NCBI GenBank assembly: GCA_023422005.1
Contig: JAEZSC010000124.1
Span: 1-8,535 of the forward strand
DNA: 8,535 bases
DNA from: Bacillota bacterium
GTDB taxonomy: Bacteria > Bacillota > Clostridia > Christensenellales > UMGS416
Direction of reading: 5' to 3'
The notes under the pieces were generated by a model. That model saw only the letters and a list, made by a program, of their open reading frames with translations, was not told the DNA's origin and made no database searches. Below, one piece after another: positions 1-6,718 of the stretch. How positions within the stretch are numbered: the first letter of the stretch is position 1; each line of letters starts with the position of its first letter. The position numbers and the translations under genes were made by a program.

Positions 1-413
1 TCCATGGCGGTGGCGCGGGATTGGCTGGGGTTCATCAGGTCCGGGAAATCGCCGGAGGCAATGATGACGCCCATCTTCTGGGCCAGGTCGCCCACCAGGA
101 ACTCGAACTCGATGGTGACGCCGGTGGCCTCCTGCACCTTTTTGGCAACGGGGTTGTCCTCGGAGGGGGCCTGCTGCTGGTCGCCGGAGAACATCGTGAA
201 CGTGATGGGTTCCAGGCTCGCAGTGGGGGAGGGCGCGGGCTCGGTGGAGGCCGGGGCCTCGGATGTCGGCGCTGTCGTTGCGGCCTTGGTCGGCTGTACC
301 GACGCGGAGGCGGAAGCGGAAGCGACGGGTTCGTTTGTTTGGCAGCCCGCGAGTAGCAGCGCGAGGGTCAGCAGGGAGACGGTCAGCAGTGAAAAGGTCT
401 TGACCAATCTCAT
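1..413 (-). CDS. Extracellular solute-binding lipoprotein of a carbohydrate ABC importer, N-terminal part (truncated by window edge)
   Basis: Reading the minus strand from the ATG at 413 gives 137 open codons that run off the window at base 1. The start has a strong AAGGAGG site at 421-427 with 7 nt spacing. Residues 1-23 form a lipoprotein signal peptide (basic MRLVK, hydrophobic core, lipobox LAGC) with lipidation expected on Cys24. Residues 25-68 are a low-complexity Ser/Ala/Thr/Pro/Glu linker. The mature domain then opens with EPITFTMFSGD, KVQEATGV and IASGDFPDLM, which resemble the start of LplA/YtcQ-type family 1 solute-binding proteins. Known members sit outside the membrane and deliver oligosaccharides to a permease pair. 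The kinase and AraC-type regulator just upstream on the same strand support a sugar-uptake role. The substrate cannot be told. The family call rests on about 70 mature residues, so it is good but not certain. Confidence 0.85.
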   Translation of the reverse strand, partial: MRLVKTFSLLTVSLLTLALLLAGCQTNEPVASASASASVQPTKAATTAPTSEAPASTEPAPSPTASLEPITFTMFSGDQQQAPSEDNPVAKKVQEATGVTIEFEFLVGDLAQKMGVIIASGDFPDLMNPSQSRATAM

Positions 414-420
414 ACAAATA

Positions 421-427
421 CCTCCTT
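421..427 (-). promoter_or_regulatory. Ribosome binding site of the solute-binding protein gene
   Basis: The minus strand reads AAGGAGG, 7 nt before the ATG at 413. It is a near-perfect Shine-Dalgarno sequence and fixes the start of a gene whose 3' end lies outside the window. It suggests strong translation, as expected for a binding protein. Confidence 0.85.
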
Positions 428-448
428 ACCGTATTTTGTTGCAAATTC

Positions 449-480
449 ATTATAAAATAATGTGCATATTGCACTCTCTA
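449..480 (-). promoter_or_regulatory. Promoter with overlapping operator-like palindrome, upstream of the solute-binding protein gene
   Basis: On the minus strand there is a perfect TATAAT -10 box at 454-449, about 36 nt before the ATG. No good -35 box lies 16-18 bp upstream. Instead, that position is occupied by a perfect 13-bp palindrome at 462-474 (GTGCA-TAT-TGCAC on the plus strand). A consensus -10 with a poor -35 overlapped by a dyad suits an activator-dependent or repressor-controlled promoter. The AraC-type regulator encoded next door is the obvious candidate binder, but this is inference. Confidence 0.55.
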
Positions 481-541
481 CAGAAACTATAGTGTTTTCT
501 TTGTTTTTTATAGGGGTCCAAAAATAAGGGGGAGCCAAAGC

Positions 542-2107
542 CTAGCGCTGCTGGCGGCGGGGTGCGGCGGCTTCGCTCTGGCTGCGGTATTCGGAGGGCG
601 TGCGGCCGGTGTATTCGACAAATTTGCTGGAGAAGTAGTTGGGATCGTCAAACCCCGTCTCCAGGGCGACCTCGTATATTCTGCGGGCTGTGTGGGCCAA
701 CAGCTCCTTGGCTTTTTCCATACGGACGGCGTTGATATAGTGGTTCAGAGGGCAGCCCATTTTTCTGGCGAACTGCTGCCCCAGGTAGGCAGGGTTCACA
801 TAGAAGCGTTCGGCGATGTCGTTGATCTTCAATGGCTGCGCATAGCTCTCGTCCACGTATCGAACCACCCGGGTGACGATGTCGGCATGCTCGGCCTTTT
901 TGCCGGCCACCGAGAGCTCGCTGCAGGCGGTGCAAAACTGAACCGCCAGCTGCCCCAGACTGTGTATGCTGATTCGGTTCTGAATGCCTTTGAAAAAGGC
1001 GTACTGCTCCAGCACCGCGCCGATGTCCTCTCTGGTTTCCGAGAGAATCTGCAGCACCGATGCCATGGCGCTGTCCAGATGAACCAGGGCAATTTCCGGC
1101 GCCACCTTCAACTGGGTGAAATGCTCCACCATCTCGGATACGCAGCGCGCCAGGCGCTCCATATCGTTTTTACGGAAAGCCGCAATGATCTTTACCCCAA
1201 GACCGTTGTCCTGGCAGACCTTGCAGAATTTCTCCTCACGGATATCGTCGTGAAACACGACGGATGCTTTGTTCAGGTAGAACAGCCAGCTGCGGCATTG
1301 GGAGATCGACTGCACCGACTGGTGCAGGTCCCGCGTGCCCGCCGCGTGGCTGCCCACCAGGATGTCCGCGCTTATACCAGCGGCGTTCCACAGGCGGTCC
1401 TGCAGAAAATGGGCGAAGAGACGTGGGCTGAGACCATGGGCTTGCAGAAGGCTTTTTCCGGCCACGATGTTGCAGCGATCCCTGTCCTGCCGCAGAACGA
1501 ACCGCATATTGGGTTCGCCCAGCAGACTGGCCAGGGTGTTGAAAAGATCCGGTCCTCCCTGCGAACGCAAGCCGCTCAGCGATGTGTATTCCGCGCGGCG
1601 CTCCACGGCAAGGTAACGCAGCCCGGCTTGTTCTTCATCCGCGGGAAAGGCTTCTCCCGTGGCCGGCTGCAGCCCGGCTATGCATCCGTTGATGTAGGAT
1701 TGTATGCGCATGCTCTTGCGGATCTCTTTTTCATCCAACACCGCTTTGATGTCCAGCAACGCGCCGTACAGCTCCGGTTCGTCGATGGGCTTGAGGATGT
1801 AGCTTTTCACGTTGTACTGCATGGCCGTGCGGGCATACTGGAAATCGGAAAAACCGCTCAGGATGATGAATTCCACATCATGCGCCATGTGCCTGCGCAC
1901 ATGCTCGAGCATTTTGAGACCGTCCATTTCCGGCATGCGCACATCGGTTACGACCAAGTCGGGCCGCAGCGACGGTATCAGAGCGATGGCTTCCATGCCG
2001 TTGCGTGCCGTTCCCACCACCTCATAGCCCAGTTCGGACCATCGGATCATCCTGCACAGCCCGTCGATGATCTGCTTTTCGTCGTCCACGATAATGACCC
2101 TATACAT
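542..2107 (-). CDS. Two-component response regulator, YesN type (receiver plus AraC-family DNA-binding domain)
   Basis: The protein has 521 aa. Residues 1-120 are a receiver domain. It has the acidic pair D8/D9, phospho-acceptor D55 in the VTDVRMPEMDG motif, S84 in ILSGFSDF and K106 in ILKP, so all phosphorylation residues are intact. Residues 120-405 are a long, poorly conserved linker region, usual for this subfamily. Residues 409-508 are an AraC-type double helix-turn-helix: LKINDIAERFYVNPAYLGQQF, then IYEVALETGFDDPNYFSSKF, ending in the typical TGRTPSEYR. The ATG at 2107 lies inside the kinase gene: ATGTATAG holds both this start and the kinase stop, an 8-nt overlap implying translational coupling. 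It should be phosphorylated by that kinase and activate neighbouring transport genes. The target promoter is inferred, the likeliest being the one before the binding protein at 413. Confidence 0.95.
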   Translation of the reverse strand: MYRVIIVDDEKQIIDGLCRMIRWSELGYEVVGTARNGMEAIALIPSLRPDLVVTDVRMPEMDGLKMLEHVRRHMAHDVEFIILSGFSDFQYARTAMQYNVKSYILKPIDEPELYGALLDIKAVLDEKEIRKSMRIQSYINGCIAGLQPATGEAFPADEEQAGLRYLAVERRAEYTSLSGLRSQGGPDLFNTLASLLGEPNMRFVLRQDRDRCNIVAGKSLLQAHGLSPRLFAHFLQDRLWNAAGISADILVGSHAAGTRDLHQSVQSISQCRSWLFYLNKASVVFHDDIREEKFCKVCQDNGLGVKIIAAFRKNDMERLARCVSEMVEHFTQLKVAPEIALVHLDSAMASVLQILSETREDIGAVLEQYAFFKGIQNRISIHSLGQLAVQFCTACSELSVAGKKAEHADIVTRVVRYVDESYAQPLKINDIAERFYVNPAYLGQQFARKMGCPLNHYINAVRMEKAKELLAHTARRIYEVALETGFDDPNYFSSKFVEYTGRTPSEYRSQSEAAAPRRQQR

Positions 2108-3878
2108 GGTTTTGCTCTTTCAACCACGCATGATCCAGCGTCAGCGTGATTTCTGTGTATTTCCCCGGCTCGCTATCGAACCGGAAGGAGCAGCGCTCGT
2201 CAAAATAAAGCCGGAGCCGGCCCAACACGTTCTTGATGCCAATCCCGGGGCTGTCTGAGGATTCCAGGCTGTTCAACTGTTCGGCGGTCATGCCCTTGCC
2301 ATTGTCGTACACCTTTAGCTCCACCCGGCCCTCTTCCAGCCGCGCCGTCACGCGGATTTTTTTGAGGCCGCCGGTTTCGGACAGGCCGTGCTCGCAGGCG
2401 TTGTCTACCAGCGATTGCAACGTCATCTTTGGAATGCGCAGCTCCAGAAGCTGCGGGTCGGCGGTTATCTCGAAGTCCATCTCCTCTTCATAGCGGTATT
2501 GTTGGATTTCCAGATATTCCTTGATGAAGTCCAGCTCGTCGCGCAGGGCGATCAAGTCGTCGTTCCATGTCAGCAGCTTGCGGAACAGCCTGGACATGTA
2601 TTTGACAATCCTCGATGTTTCAAACTCGTTGCGAAGATAAGCTTTGATGCGGATGGTCTCCAGCACGTTGAACATGAAGTGAGGATTGACCTGGCATTGC
2701 AGCGCGTTGAGTTCGGACTGCTTCTTGAGCAGTTCCAGACGGGTTTCCTTGAGTTTGGCCTTGTACACATCCTCGATGAGCAGGCGGATTTTGGTGATCA
2801 TCTTGTTCATGGACGAGATCAGCAGCCCCACCTCGTCGCCGCCCCGGTCAGATTCGGAAATCAGGTTGTATTCCTCCCGGGAGACCTTGCCCATATGCTC
2901 TACGAGCATGGAAATCCGCTTGTAAAGCGAGGAGGAGATCGCATAGATGATCGCGCTGGCAAAAACCGTCGTCGCGGCGATCAGCGCCATCATCTGCAGC
3001 CAGTTTACCCGAAAGGCGTCGCCTGCAAAGTCCTCATCCAGCACGCACACCACCCGCCAGCCTTCCATGGCGCTTATGGAGGATTCCAGCACCACAGCAT
3101 CGGGAGACAGAGCGGTTGTATCAAAGGCCGGGTATAGGGCGTCGTCGGTATCCGGCGCGCCGCGGTTGGTTTGCGCGATGACGTTCCCCAGATTGTCGAT
3201 TACATATACCGTTCCGGGCAGCGATTCGCCGGAGAGGATCTTGCCCAGCATGGTGGGCTGGAACGTAATCTTGACGAAGTGGTTGTATTTCTGGCTGTAC
3301 AAGTAATTGAGCTTGCGAAAAAAGGACACTGAGCGTACCCTGGCCGAACTTGCGAAAACTTCGTCGGTATGGGCGAGAAAGGCCGCGCGCCCGTCGGTGA
3401 GAGCATACTTCTGATACCAGTCGGTTTGCAGCACATTGCCGTCGATGCGGTGCAGATGGTTGCCGTTGAGCAGCGTGCCATTGTCGGTAAATACGGTGAA
3501 CAGCACGATGCTTGTGTTATAGGGCAGTACCTTGCTCCACGCGTCCTTCAGATAGGCGTTGTAATCATCCAGGCATTTCCTGCGGTTGTCATAGAGACGG
3601 TTGATGTAGTCGTACATCGCCTCGTCGGGATAAATAAGATTGGAAAGCTCGATGGCGCTGATGGCATTGACCTCAATGGCCGCGCTGATGCGATCTACCG
3701 ATTGCCGGTAAAGAATGAGCTTCTCCTTGCGGGCGCTTTGCAGTGTGGAGGTGTAGATCGTGGAGGAAAAAATGATCGTCGGGATCAATACACAGAACAG
3801 ATAGATCAGCAACAGCTTGGTGCGGATGCTGATGTTGATCAGCTTCAGCCTTCTGAAGACCTCGTTGGCATGCTGCAT
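2100..3878 (-). CDS. Membrane sensor histidine kinase, YesM type (HisK_5 / HATPase)
   Basis: With the start at 3878 the protein has 592 aa. A membrane segment at about 21-42 (KLLLIYLFCVLIPTIIFSST) is followed by an extracytoplasmic sensing region at about 43-290, probably of Cache type. A second membrane segment lies at about 295-316 and a HAMP linker at about 317-370. The phospho-acceptor motif QVNPHFMFN places the histidine at H400. The ATPase domain shows an N box (LVDNACEHGL, N493), a G1 box (DNGKGM, D525) and a G2 box (GIGIKNVLGRL, about 545-555). All catalytic elements are present. The start at 3878 was chosen because GGTGA lies 5 nt upstream (3884-3888) and because YesM-type proteins usually have a short cytoplasmic N-terminus. 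An alternative ATG at 3911 would give 603 aa, and the frame stays open to 3998. It ends overlapping the regulator gene by 8 nt. It probably senses an external sugar or its binding protein. Confidence 0.93.
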   Translation of the reverse strand: MQHANEVFRRLKLINISIRTKLLLIYLFCVLIPTIIFSSTIYTSTLQSARKEKLILYRQSVDRISAAIEVNAISAIELSNLIYPDEAMYDYINRLYDNRRKCLDDYNAYLKDAWSKVLPYNTSIVLFTVFTDNGTLLNGNHLHRIDGNVLQTDWYQKYALTDGRAAFLAHTDEVFASSARVRSVSFFRKLNYLYSQKYNHFVKITFQPTMLGKILSGESLPGTVYVIDNLGNVIAQTNRGAPDTDDALYPAFDTTALSPDAVVLESSISAMEGWRVVCVLDEDFAGDAFRVNWLQMMALIAATTVFASAIIYAISSSLYKRISMLVEHMGKVSREEYNLISESDRGGDEVGLLISSMNKMITKIRLLIEDVYKAKLKETRLELLKKQSELNALQCQVNPHFMFNVLETIRIKAYLRNEFETSRIVKYMSRLFRKLLTWNDDLIALRDELDFIKEYLEIQQYRYEEEMDFEITADPQLLELRIPKMTLQSLVDNACEHGLSETGGLKKIRVTARLEEGRVELKVYDNGKGMTAEQLNSLESSDSPGIGIKNVLGRLRLYFDERCSFRFDSEPGKYTEITLTLDHAWLKEQNHV

Positions 3879-3883
3879 GATGT

Positions 3884-3888
3884 TCACC
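3884..3888 (-). promoter_or_regulatory. Ribosome binding site choosing the kinase start at 3878
   Basis: The minus strand reads GGTGA, 5 nt before the ATG at 3878. The other in-frame candidates have weaker sites: the ATG at 3911 has only AAGG 8 nt away, and the ATG at 3998 has none that I can see. The start choice is therefore reasonable but not secure. Confidence 0.5.
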
Positions 3889-3895
3889 GGCTGAC

Positions 3896-3987
3896 ATGTT
3901 GTGCACTTCATCCGTTGCGCCTTATATAAAGTAACAAAAGAAACGCTTCCAGTCAATCGGTTGAATGCCATATGTTGTGCAACGGAT
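3896..3987. repeat. Paired direct and inverted repeats in the kinase leader
   Basis: The 10-mer ATGTTGTGCA occurs twice on the plus strand, at 3896-3905 and 3972-3981. Next to these copies lies a perfect 9-bp inverted repeat: ATCCGTTGC at 3910-3918 and GCAACGGAT at 3979-3987. The second copies of the two repeats overlap by three bases. The block lies between the probable promoter at 4000-4008 and the chosen kinase start, so it could be a pair of regulator sites or a long-range RNA stem in the leader. Function is inferred only. Confidence 0.5.
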
Positions 3988-3999
3988 ATAAAATGCAAA

Positions 4000-4008
4000 A
4001 GTATAACA
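4000..4008 (-). promoter_or_regulatory. Candidate extended -10 promoter for the kinase-regulator operon
   Basis: On the minus strand TGTTATACT matches the TGnTATAAT extended -10 element with one mismatch. No clear -35 hexamer lies 17 bp upstream, which extended -10 promoters can tolerate. Transcription would begin near 3993, giving a leader of about 115 nt before the start at 3878. A TTGACT at 3956-3951 further downstream looks like a -35 box but has no good -10 at the right distance. Confidence 0.4.
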
Positions 4009-4041
4009 AAAATGTGCTCTATTTAACCTGTGTGCCGGTTT

Positions 4042-5388
4042 TTACCTTCGGATCTGATATCCGAAGCTGTGCTGGGCGATGGCATCACGCACCTTGGCAT
4101 CATCCTTGGCGTCGGCTTCGGAGAGGCCGATGTCGCCGGGCAGCAGGCACGAGAAGGCCACCATGCCCAGGCCCTTTTCATAGGTGCGCTGCTCCTCATA
4201 GGTGTTGCGGAAGTAGCCGGGCACATTTTCGGCAATGTAGCGCACGGTCATAACGCCGGCGGGCAGGTCCAGCTCTGTGATTGTGGCGCGCACGGTGACC
4301 TTGCTGCCGCCCAGCGTGGCGCTGTGGCTCCAGGACGCGCCTTTCTCCAGAGGCTGGCGCACGAGCACCAGGTTGTGCAGGCGGCTGTTGAGGTCCGGCG
4401 TGCCACGGCCGCTGTTTACGACCCGTTCGGTAACGGTGCCTCTTTGGCTGTCCAGATGGTATTCCACGGAGAATTTTTCTTCCAGGCCGCGGCCGTCGGC
4501 ATATTGCCCGCTGTAAAGATAGATTGCGCCTTCCGCAGTTTTGGTCTTGAGAGCCAGGGAGCCCTTGTGCCCATATTCCGCCAGGCCGAAGAAGGTGAAC
4601 TCCTGTTTGAGCGGCGGCAGCCAGTCTTCCAGCGTGCCAGCCGGCACAGCCGCCGGTTCGGTGCGCAGCGCGTAGCCCACGGTAAAGTTGTCTTGGGGAG
4701 AGCCGAACTGCCGCTCAAAGCGCGTGACGCCGATGCCCTGGGTGATTTCCCGGCGTTCAAAATAGCTGCCGTCGCCGGCACGGTAGTCCACATAATACAC
4801 GCTGCGGCCTTCCACGGTCTGCACCGCTGTGATGGCGCAGTCCAGCGCCAGCGTGCGCCCGTCGGCGTCGGTCACCTGCTGGCTCCATGTTGCGCCCTGG
4901 TGCAGCGGCAGGCGCAGCAGCTCCAGTTGGGGCACTTGGCTGTCCAGCAGTTGGGTGCCCTGGCTGCGCTGGCTCAGCGCGCCGTCGGCAATGGTATACA
5001 GAAGGGTGAAGGAGTGATCGCGTCCCGATTCCCCGGCGGACATGTCATCTACCTCGCCGACGATGTCATATTCCACGCGGCCCTGCTGGCGGCGCACGTC
5101 CTGGAGCGTCATCGTGTGCCCGTAATCCACGGATCCCTCATATTGCCACTGATACCCCTTTTTGTCCGGCAGCAGCGCTGCCAGCTGGGCGTCGGCTTCG
5201 CCGGCCGATGGGCTGGCAGGCGTGGCCGAGGGTTCTGCGGACAGCGTTGGGCTCTCGCCGGCTGTGACGGCGGGGGTGGCGCTGACGCTGGGCTGTATCC
5301 CCGGCGTACCGATGGGAACCACGGGTTCGCAACCTGCCGCCACCATGACCAACATCATGCCTGCCAGCAGCAGTCTTATTTTTATCAT
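4042..5388 (-). CDS. Lipoprotein of unknown function with two tandem beta-rich repeat domains
   Basis: I do not recognise the family. The protein has 448 aa. Residues 1-19 are a signal peptide ending in the lipobox VAAGC, so Cys20 should be lipidated and the protein held on the outer face of the membrane. A Ser/Thr/Pro/Ala/Glu spacer spans about 21-66. The rest seems to be one domain duplicated. Repeat A (about 79-227) and repeat B (about 262-413) share VDYGH/AEYGH (88-91 and 271-274), PLHQGATWS/PLEKGASWS (161-169 and 346-354) and GIGVTRFE/GLGMVAF (218-225 and 406-412). The period is 183-188 residues. Alternating polar and hydrophobic residues suggest beta strands. The ATG at 5388 has an AAGGAT-like site about 9 nt upstream. 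It is transcribed away from the LCP operon and towards the kinase, from which it is separated by 163 bp. A ligand- or wall-binding surface protein is plausible but unproven. Confidence 0.85.
   Translation of the reverse strand: MIKIRLLLAGMMLVMVAAGCEPVVPIGTPGIQPSVSATPAVTAGESPTLSAEPSATPASPSAGEADAQLAALLPDKKGYQWQYEGSVDYGHTMTLQDVRRQQGRVEYDIVGEVDDMSAGESGRDHSFTLLYTIADGALSQRSQGTQLLDSQVPQLELLRLPLHQGATWSQQVTDADGRTLALDCAITAVQTVEGRSVYYVDYRAGDGSYFERREITQGIGVTRFERQFGSPQDNFTVGYALRTEPAAVPAGTLEDWLPPLKQEFTFFGLAEYGHKGSLALKTKTAEGAIYLYSGQYADGRGLEEKFSVEYHLDSQRGTVTERVVNSGRGTPDLNSRLHNLVLVRQPLEKGASWSHSATLGGSKVTVRATITELDLPAGVMTVRYIAENVPGYFRNTYEEQRTYEKGLGMVAFSCLLPGDIGLSEADAKDDAKVRDAIAQHSFGYQIRR
4046..4066. repeat. Perfect 8-bp hairpin at the 3' end of the lipoprotein gene
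   Basis: CTTCGGAT (4046-4053) and ATCCGAAG (4059-4066) pair perfectly around a 5-nt loop. The hairpin covers the last codons of the lipoprotein gene. On the minus strand it is followed by GTAAAAACC rather than a T run, so it does not qualify as an intrinsic terminator. It might slow 3' exonuclease decay or be chance. Confidence 0.4.
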
Positions 5389-5410
5389 GCGTGTACCATC
5401 CTTTTTCTAA

Positions 5411-5481
5411 GGTTGATCGGGCTCCATTCTAGTATATGCATGGCTGTCGGACTCACACAAGCAGGGTATGGCCGATCAACC
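5411..5481. repeat. Perfect 10-bp inverted repeat bracketing the lipoprotein promoter
   Basis: GGTTGATCGG at 5411-5420 is matched by its exact reverse complement CCGATCAACC at 5472-5481. The 51 bp between them contain the whole predicted lipoprotein promoter. The arms do not extend further on either side. This resembles a two-site operator for a dimeric or looping regulator. A role in RNA is less likely, because the upstream arm would not be transcribed from the minus-strand promoter. Confidence 0.5.
5431..5460 (-). promoter_or_regulatory. Candidate promoter of the lipoprotein gene
   Basis: On the minus strand TTGTGT (5460-5455) and TATACT (5436-5431) are separated by 18 bp. The -10 box matches five of six consensus bases and the -35 box matches three. 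The predicted start of transcription is about 35 nt before the ATG at 5388. Confidence 0.45.
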
Positions 5482-5487
5482 ATTCCT

Positions 5488-5498
5488 CGGCAATGCCG
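5488..5498. repeat. Short palindrome just upstream of the LCP operon -35 box
   Basis: CGGCA-A-TGCCG is a perfect dyad with 5-bp arms, ending 4 bp before the TTGAAA box at 5503. Its position suits a regulator site, but a dyad this short could be chance. Confidence 0.3.
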
Positions 5499-5502
5499 TT
5501 TC

Positions 5503-5531
5503 TTGAAAATTCCAATTCTGTGCATTATGAT
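5503..5531 (+). promoter_or_regulatory. Sigma-A type promoter of the LCP operon
   Basis: TTGAAA (5503-5508) and TATGAT (5526-5531) are separated by exactly 17 bp. Each box matches five of six consensus bases. Transcription would begin near 5538, giving a leader of about 41 nt. This is the best promoter in the window and probably drives the whole plus-strand gene set. Confidence 0.75.
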
Positions 5532-5564
5532 ATCCGTGCGGGAAACGCTACGCTCATACCCAAT

Positions 5565-5570
5565 GAGGAG
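5565..5570 (+). promoter_or_regulatory. Ribosome binding site that supports the GTG start of the LCP gene
   Basis: GAGGAG lies 8 nt before the GTG at 5579. It decides for this GTG start, since no in-frame ATG lies nearby. Confidence 0.75.
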
Positions 5571-5578
5571 CGCCAACC

Positions 5579-6688
5579 GTGAACGAACCGCATGATCATT
5601 CCCCGCAGGGGGAAGAAGCCCTGCCGCCGTCCCAGGATGAGAACCGCAAGGAGCGCGGCGCCCGGCACAGCAAGAGCCCGCTCCATCGCGCGCTCAACGT
5701 GGTGCTGGTGGTGCTGCTGGCCGCCGCCGCGGCGTTGGCCGGCATGCTGTGGCAGACGATGCGAAACAGCGGCGCCATCGAGACATTGCCCATCGTGACC
5801 GCGCCTGCCCACGGCGCACAGCTGACACCACCGCCGGATCTGGAGCCTGGCGAAGAAAGCCTGGACGATGAACCGCTGGCCGAGAGCGAGCCCGACGCCT
5901 ACGACCGTACGCCGATCTACGCCGTCGCGCAACGGGATCCGGACGTCTTGAACATCCTGGTGCTGGGGCTGGACACCCGCACCCGCGGCGGGGCCGGCCG
6001 CAGCGACGTCAACATGATCGTCAGCATACGCCGTTCCAACGGTTCGGTGAAGCTGGCCAGCGTTCTGCGCGACACGCTGGTGCCCATCGAAGACCACGGC
6101 TGGAACCGGCTCAACGCCGCCTATCTGATGGGCGGGCCGGGCCGCAGCGTAAACACCGTCAACCAGGTGCTGGGCACCGACGTGCAGCGTTACGTCAAGC
6201 TGGACTTCTTCACCATCAGCGACATCATAGACGCCGTAGGCGGCGTGCAGGTGGAACTGACCAAGGCGGAGGTGGATTGGCTGCGCAACGACGGCGTAAA
6301 TATTTCCAAAGGTGCGGGCCTTAAGCAATTGGATGGCGCCAAGGCGCTGGCCTATGCCCGCATCCGCAAGCTGGACAGCGACTTCCAGCGCACGCAGCGC
6401 CAGCGCAACGTGATGGCTGCGGCCCTCAAGAACCTGCGGGGGATGTCCCCGGTGCAGCTGGCGGGGCTGCTGCGCAAGCTGCTGCCCCAGGTGCGCACCA
6501 ACATCGGCAGCGGTGAGATCCTCACGCTGGCCACCAGCGTCGTGAGCGCCCGCGGTCAGGATATCGAGCAACTGACGATACCGGTCAAAGGGTCCTTTTC
6601 CTTCAAGAAATACAAAGGTATGTCCATCATTTCCGCAGATTTTAATAAAAACACGCAGGCGCTGCAGGAATTCCTCTATGGAGAGTAG
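5579..6688 (+). CDS. LytR-CpsA-Psr (LCP) family cell-wall polymer transferase
   Basis: The protein has 369 aa and starts at GTG. A cytoplasmic, charged N-terminus (1-36) is followed by one membrane segment (about 38-58), then an acidic, Pro-rich spacer (about 75-112) outside the cell. The LCP domain follows, at about 122-285. It shows LNILVLGLDTR (125-134), RSDVNMIVSI (141-150), SVLRDTLVPI (161-170), RLNAAYLMGG (177-186), DAVGGVQV (218-225) and YARIRKLDSDFQRTQRQR (259-276). The Asp and Arg residues that bind the pyrophosphate group and metal in characterised LCP enzymes (D132, R134, R141, D143, R164, R263, D268, R271) are present. Known members move wall teichoic acid or capsular polymers from an undecaprenyl carrier to peptidoglycan. 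The polymer used here cannot be told. It heads the plus-strand operon, with 30 nt to the next gene. Confidence 0.95.
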   Translation: MNEPHDHSPQGEEALPPSQDENRKERGARHSKSPLHRALNVVLVVLLAAAAALAGMLWQTMRNSGAIETLPIVTAPAHGAQLTPPPDLEPGEESLDDEPLAESEPDAYDRTPIYAVAQRDPDVLNILVLGLDTRTRGGAGRSDVNMIVSIRRSNGSVKLASVLRDTLVPIEDHGWNRLNAAYLMGGPGRSVNTVNQVLGTDVQRYVKLDFFTISDIIDAVGGVQVELTKAEVDWLRNDGVNISKGAGLKQLDGAKALAYARIRKLDSDFQRTQRQRNVMAAALKNLRGMSPVQLAGLLRKLLPQVRTNIGSGEILTLATSVVSARGQDIEQLTIPVKGSFSFKKYKGMSIISADFNKNTQALQEFLYGE

Positions 6689-6706
6689 CGCCTGACGCGA
6701 TGGAGC

Positions 6707-6712
6707 AGGAGG
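6707..6712 (+). promoter_or_regulatory. Ribosome binding site of the CMD-like gene
   Basis: A perfect AGGAGG lies 6 nt before the ATG at 6719, inside the 30-nt gap after the LCP gene. It implies strong translation and fixes the start. Confidence 0.8.
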
Positions 6713-6718
6713 CAATCC

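Noticed and set aside
4..492. 162-codon plus-strand open frame at the left edge
   Set aside because: It is opposite the lipoprotein signal peptide and binding-protein domain, and runs through that gene's ribosome binding site and promoter.
486..515. Possible terminator after the response regulator (CTATAG ... TATAG around T-rich DNA)
   Set aside because: Only about five A/T-rich base pairs can form and no GC-rich stem precedes a T run on the minus strand, so no terminator is supported between 542 and 413.
692..2149. 485-codon plus-strand open frame opposite the response regulator
   Set aside because: It is antisense to a gene with complete receiver and AraC domains, its translation has no recognisable motif, and long antisense frames are common in GC-rich DNA.
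3938..3953. Possible catabolite repression (cre) site in the kinase leader, minus strand, containing TGGAAGCG
   Set aside because: The left half fits the cre consensus, but the right half lacks the required CA and symmetry. Too weak without a genome-wide motif model.
4030..5595. 521-codon plus-strand open frame opposite the lipoprotein gene
   Set aside because: The minus strand has a signal peptide, lipobox, ribosome binding site and internal repeats. The plus frame has low-complexity, His/Gln/Arg/Ala-rich translation and ends over the LCP start.
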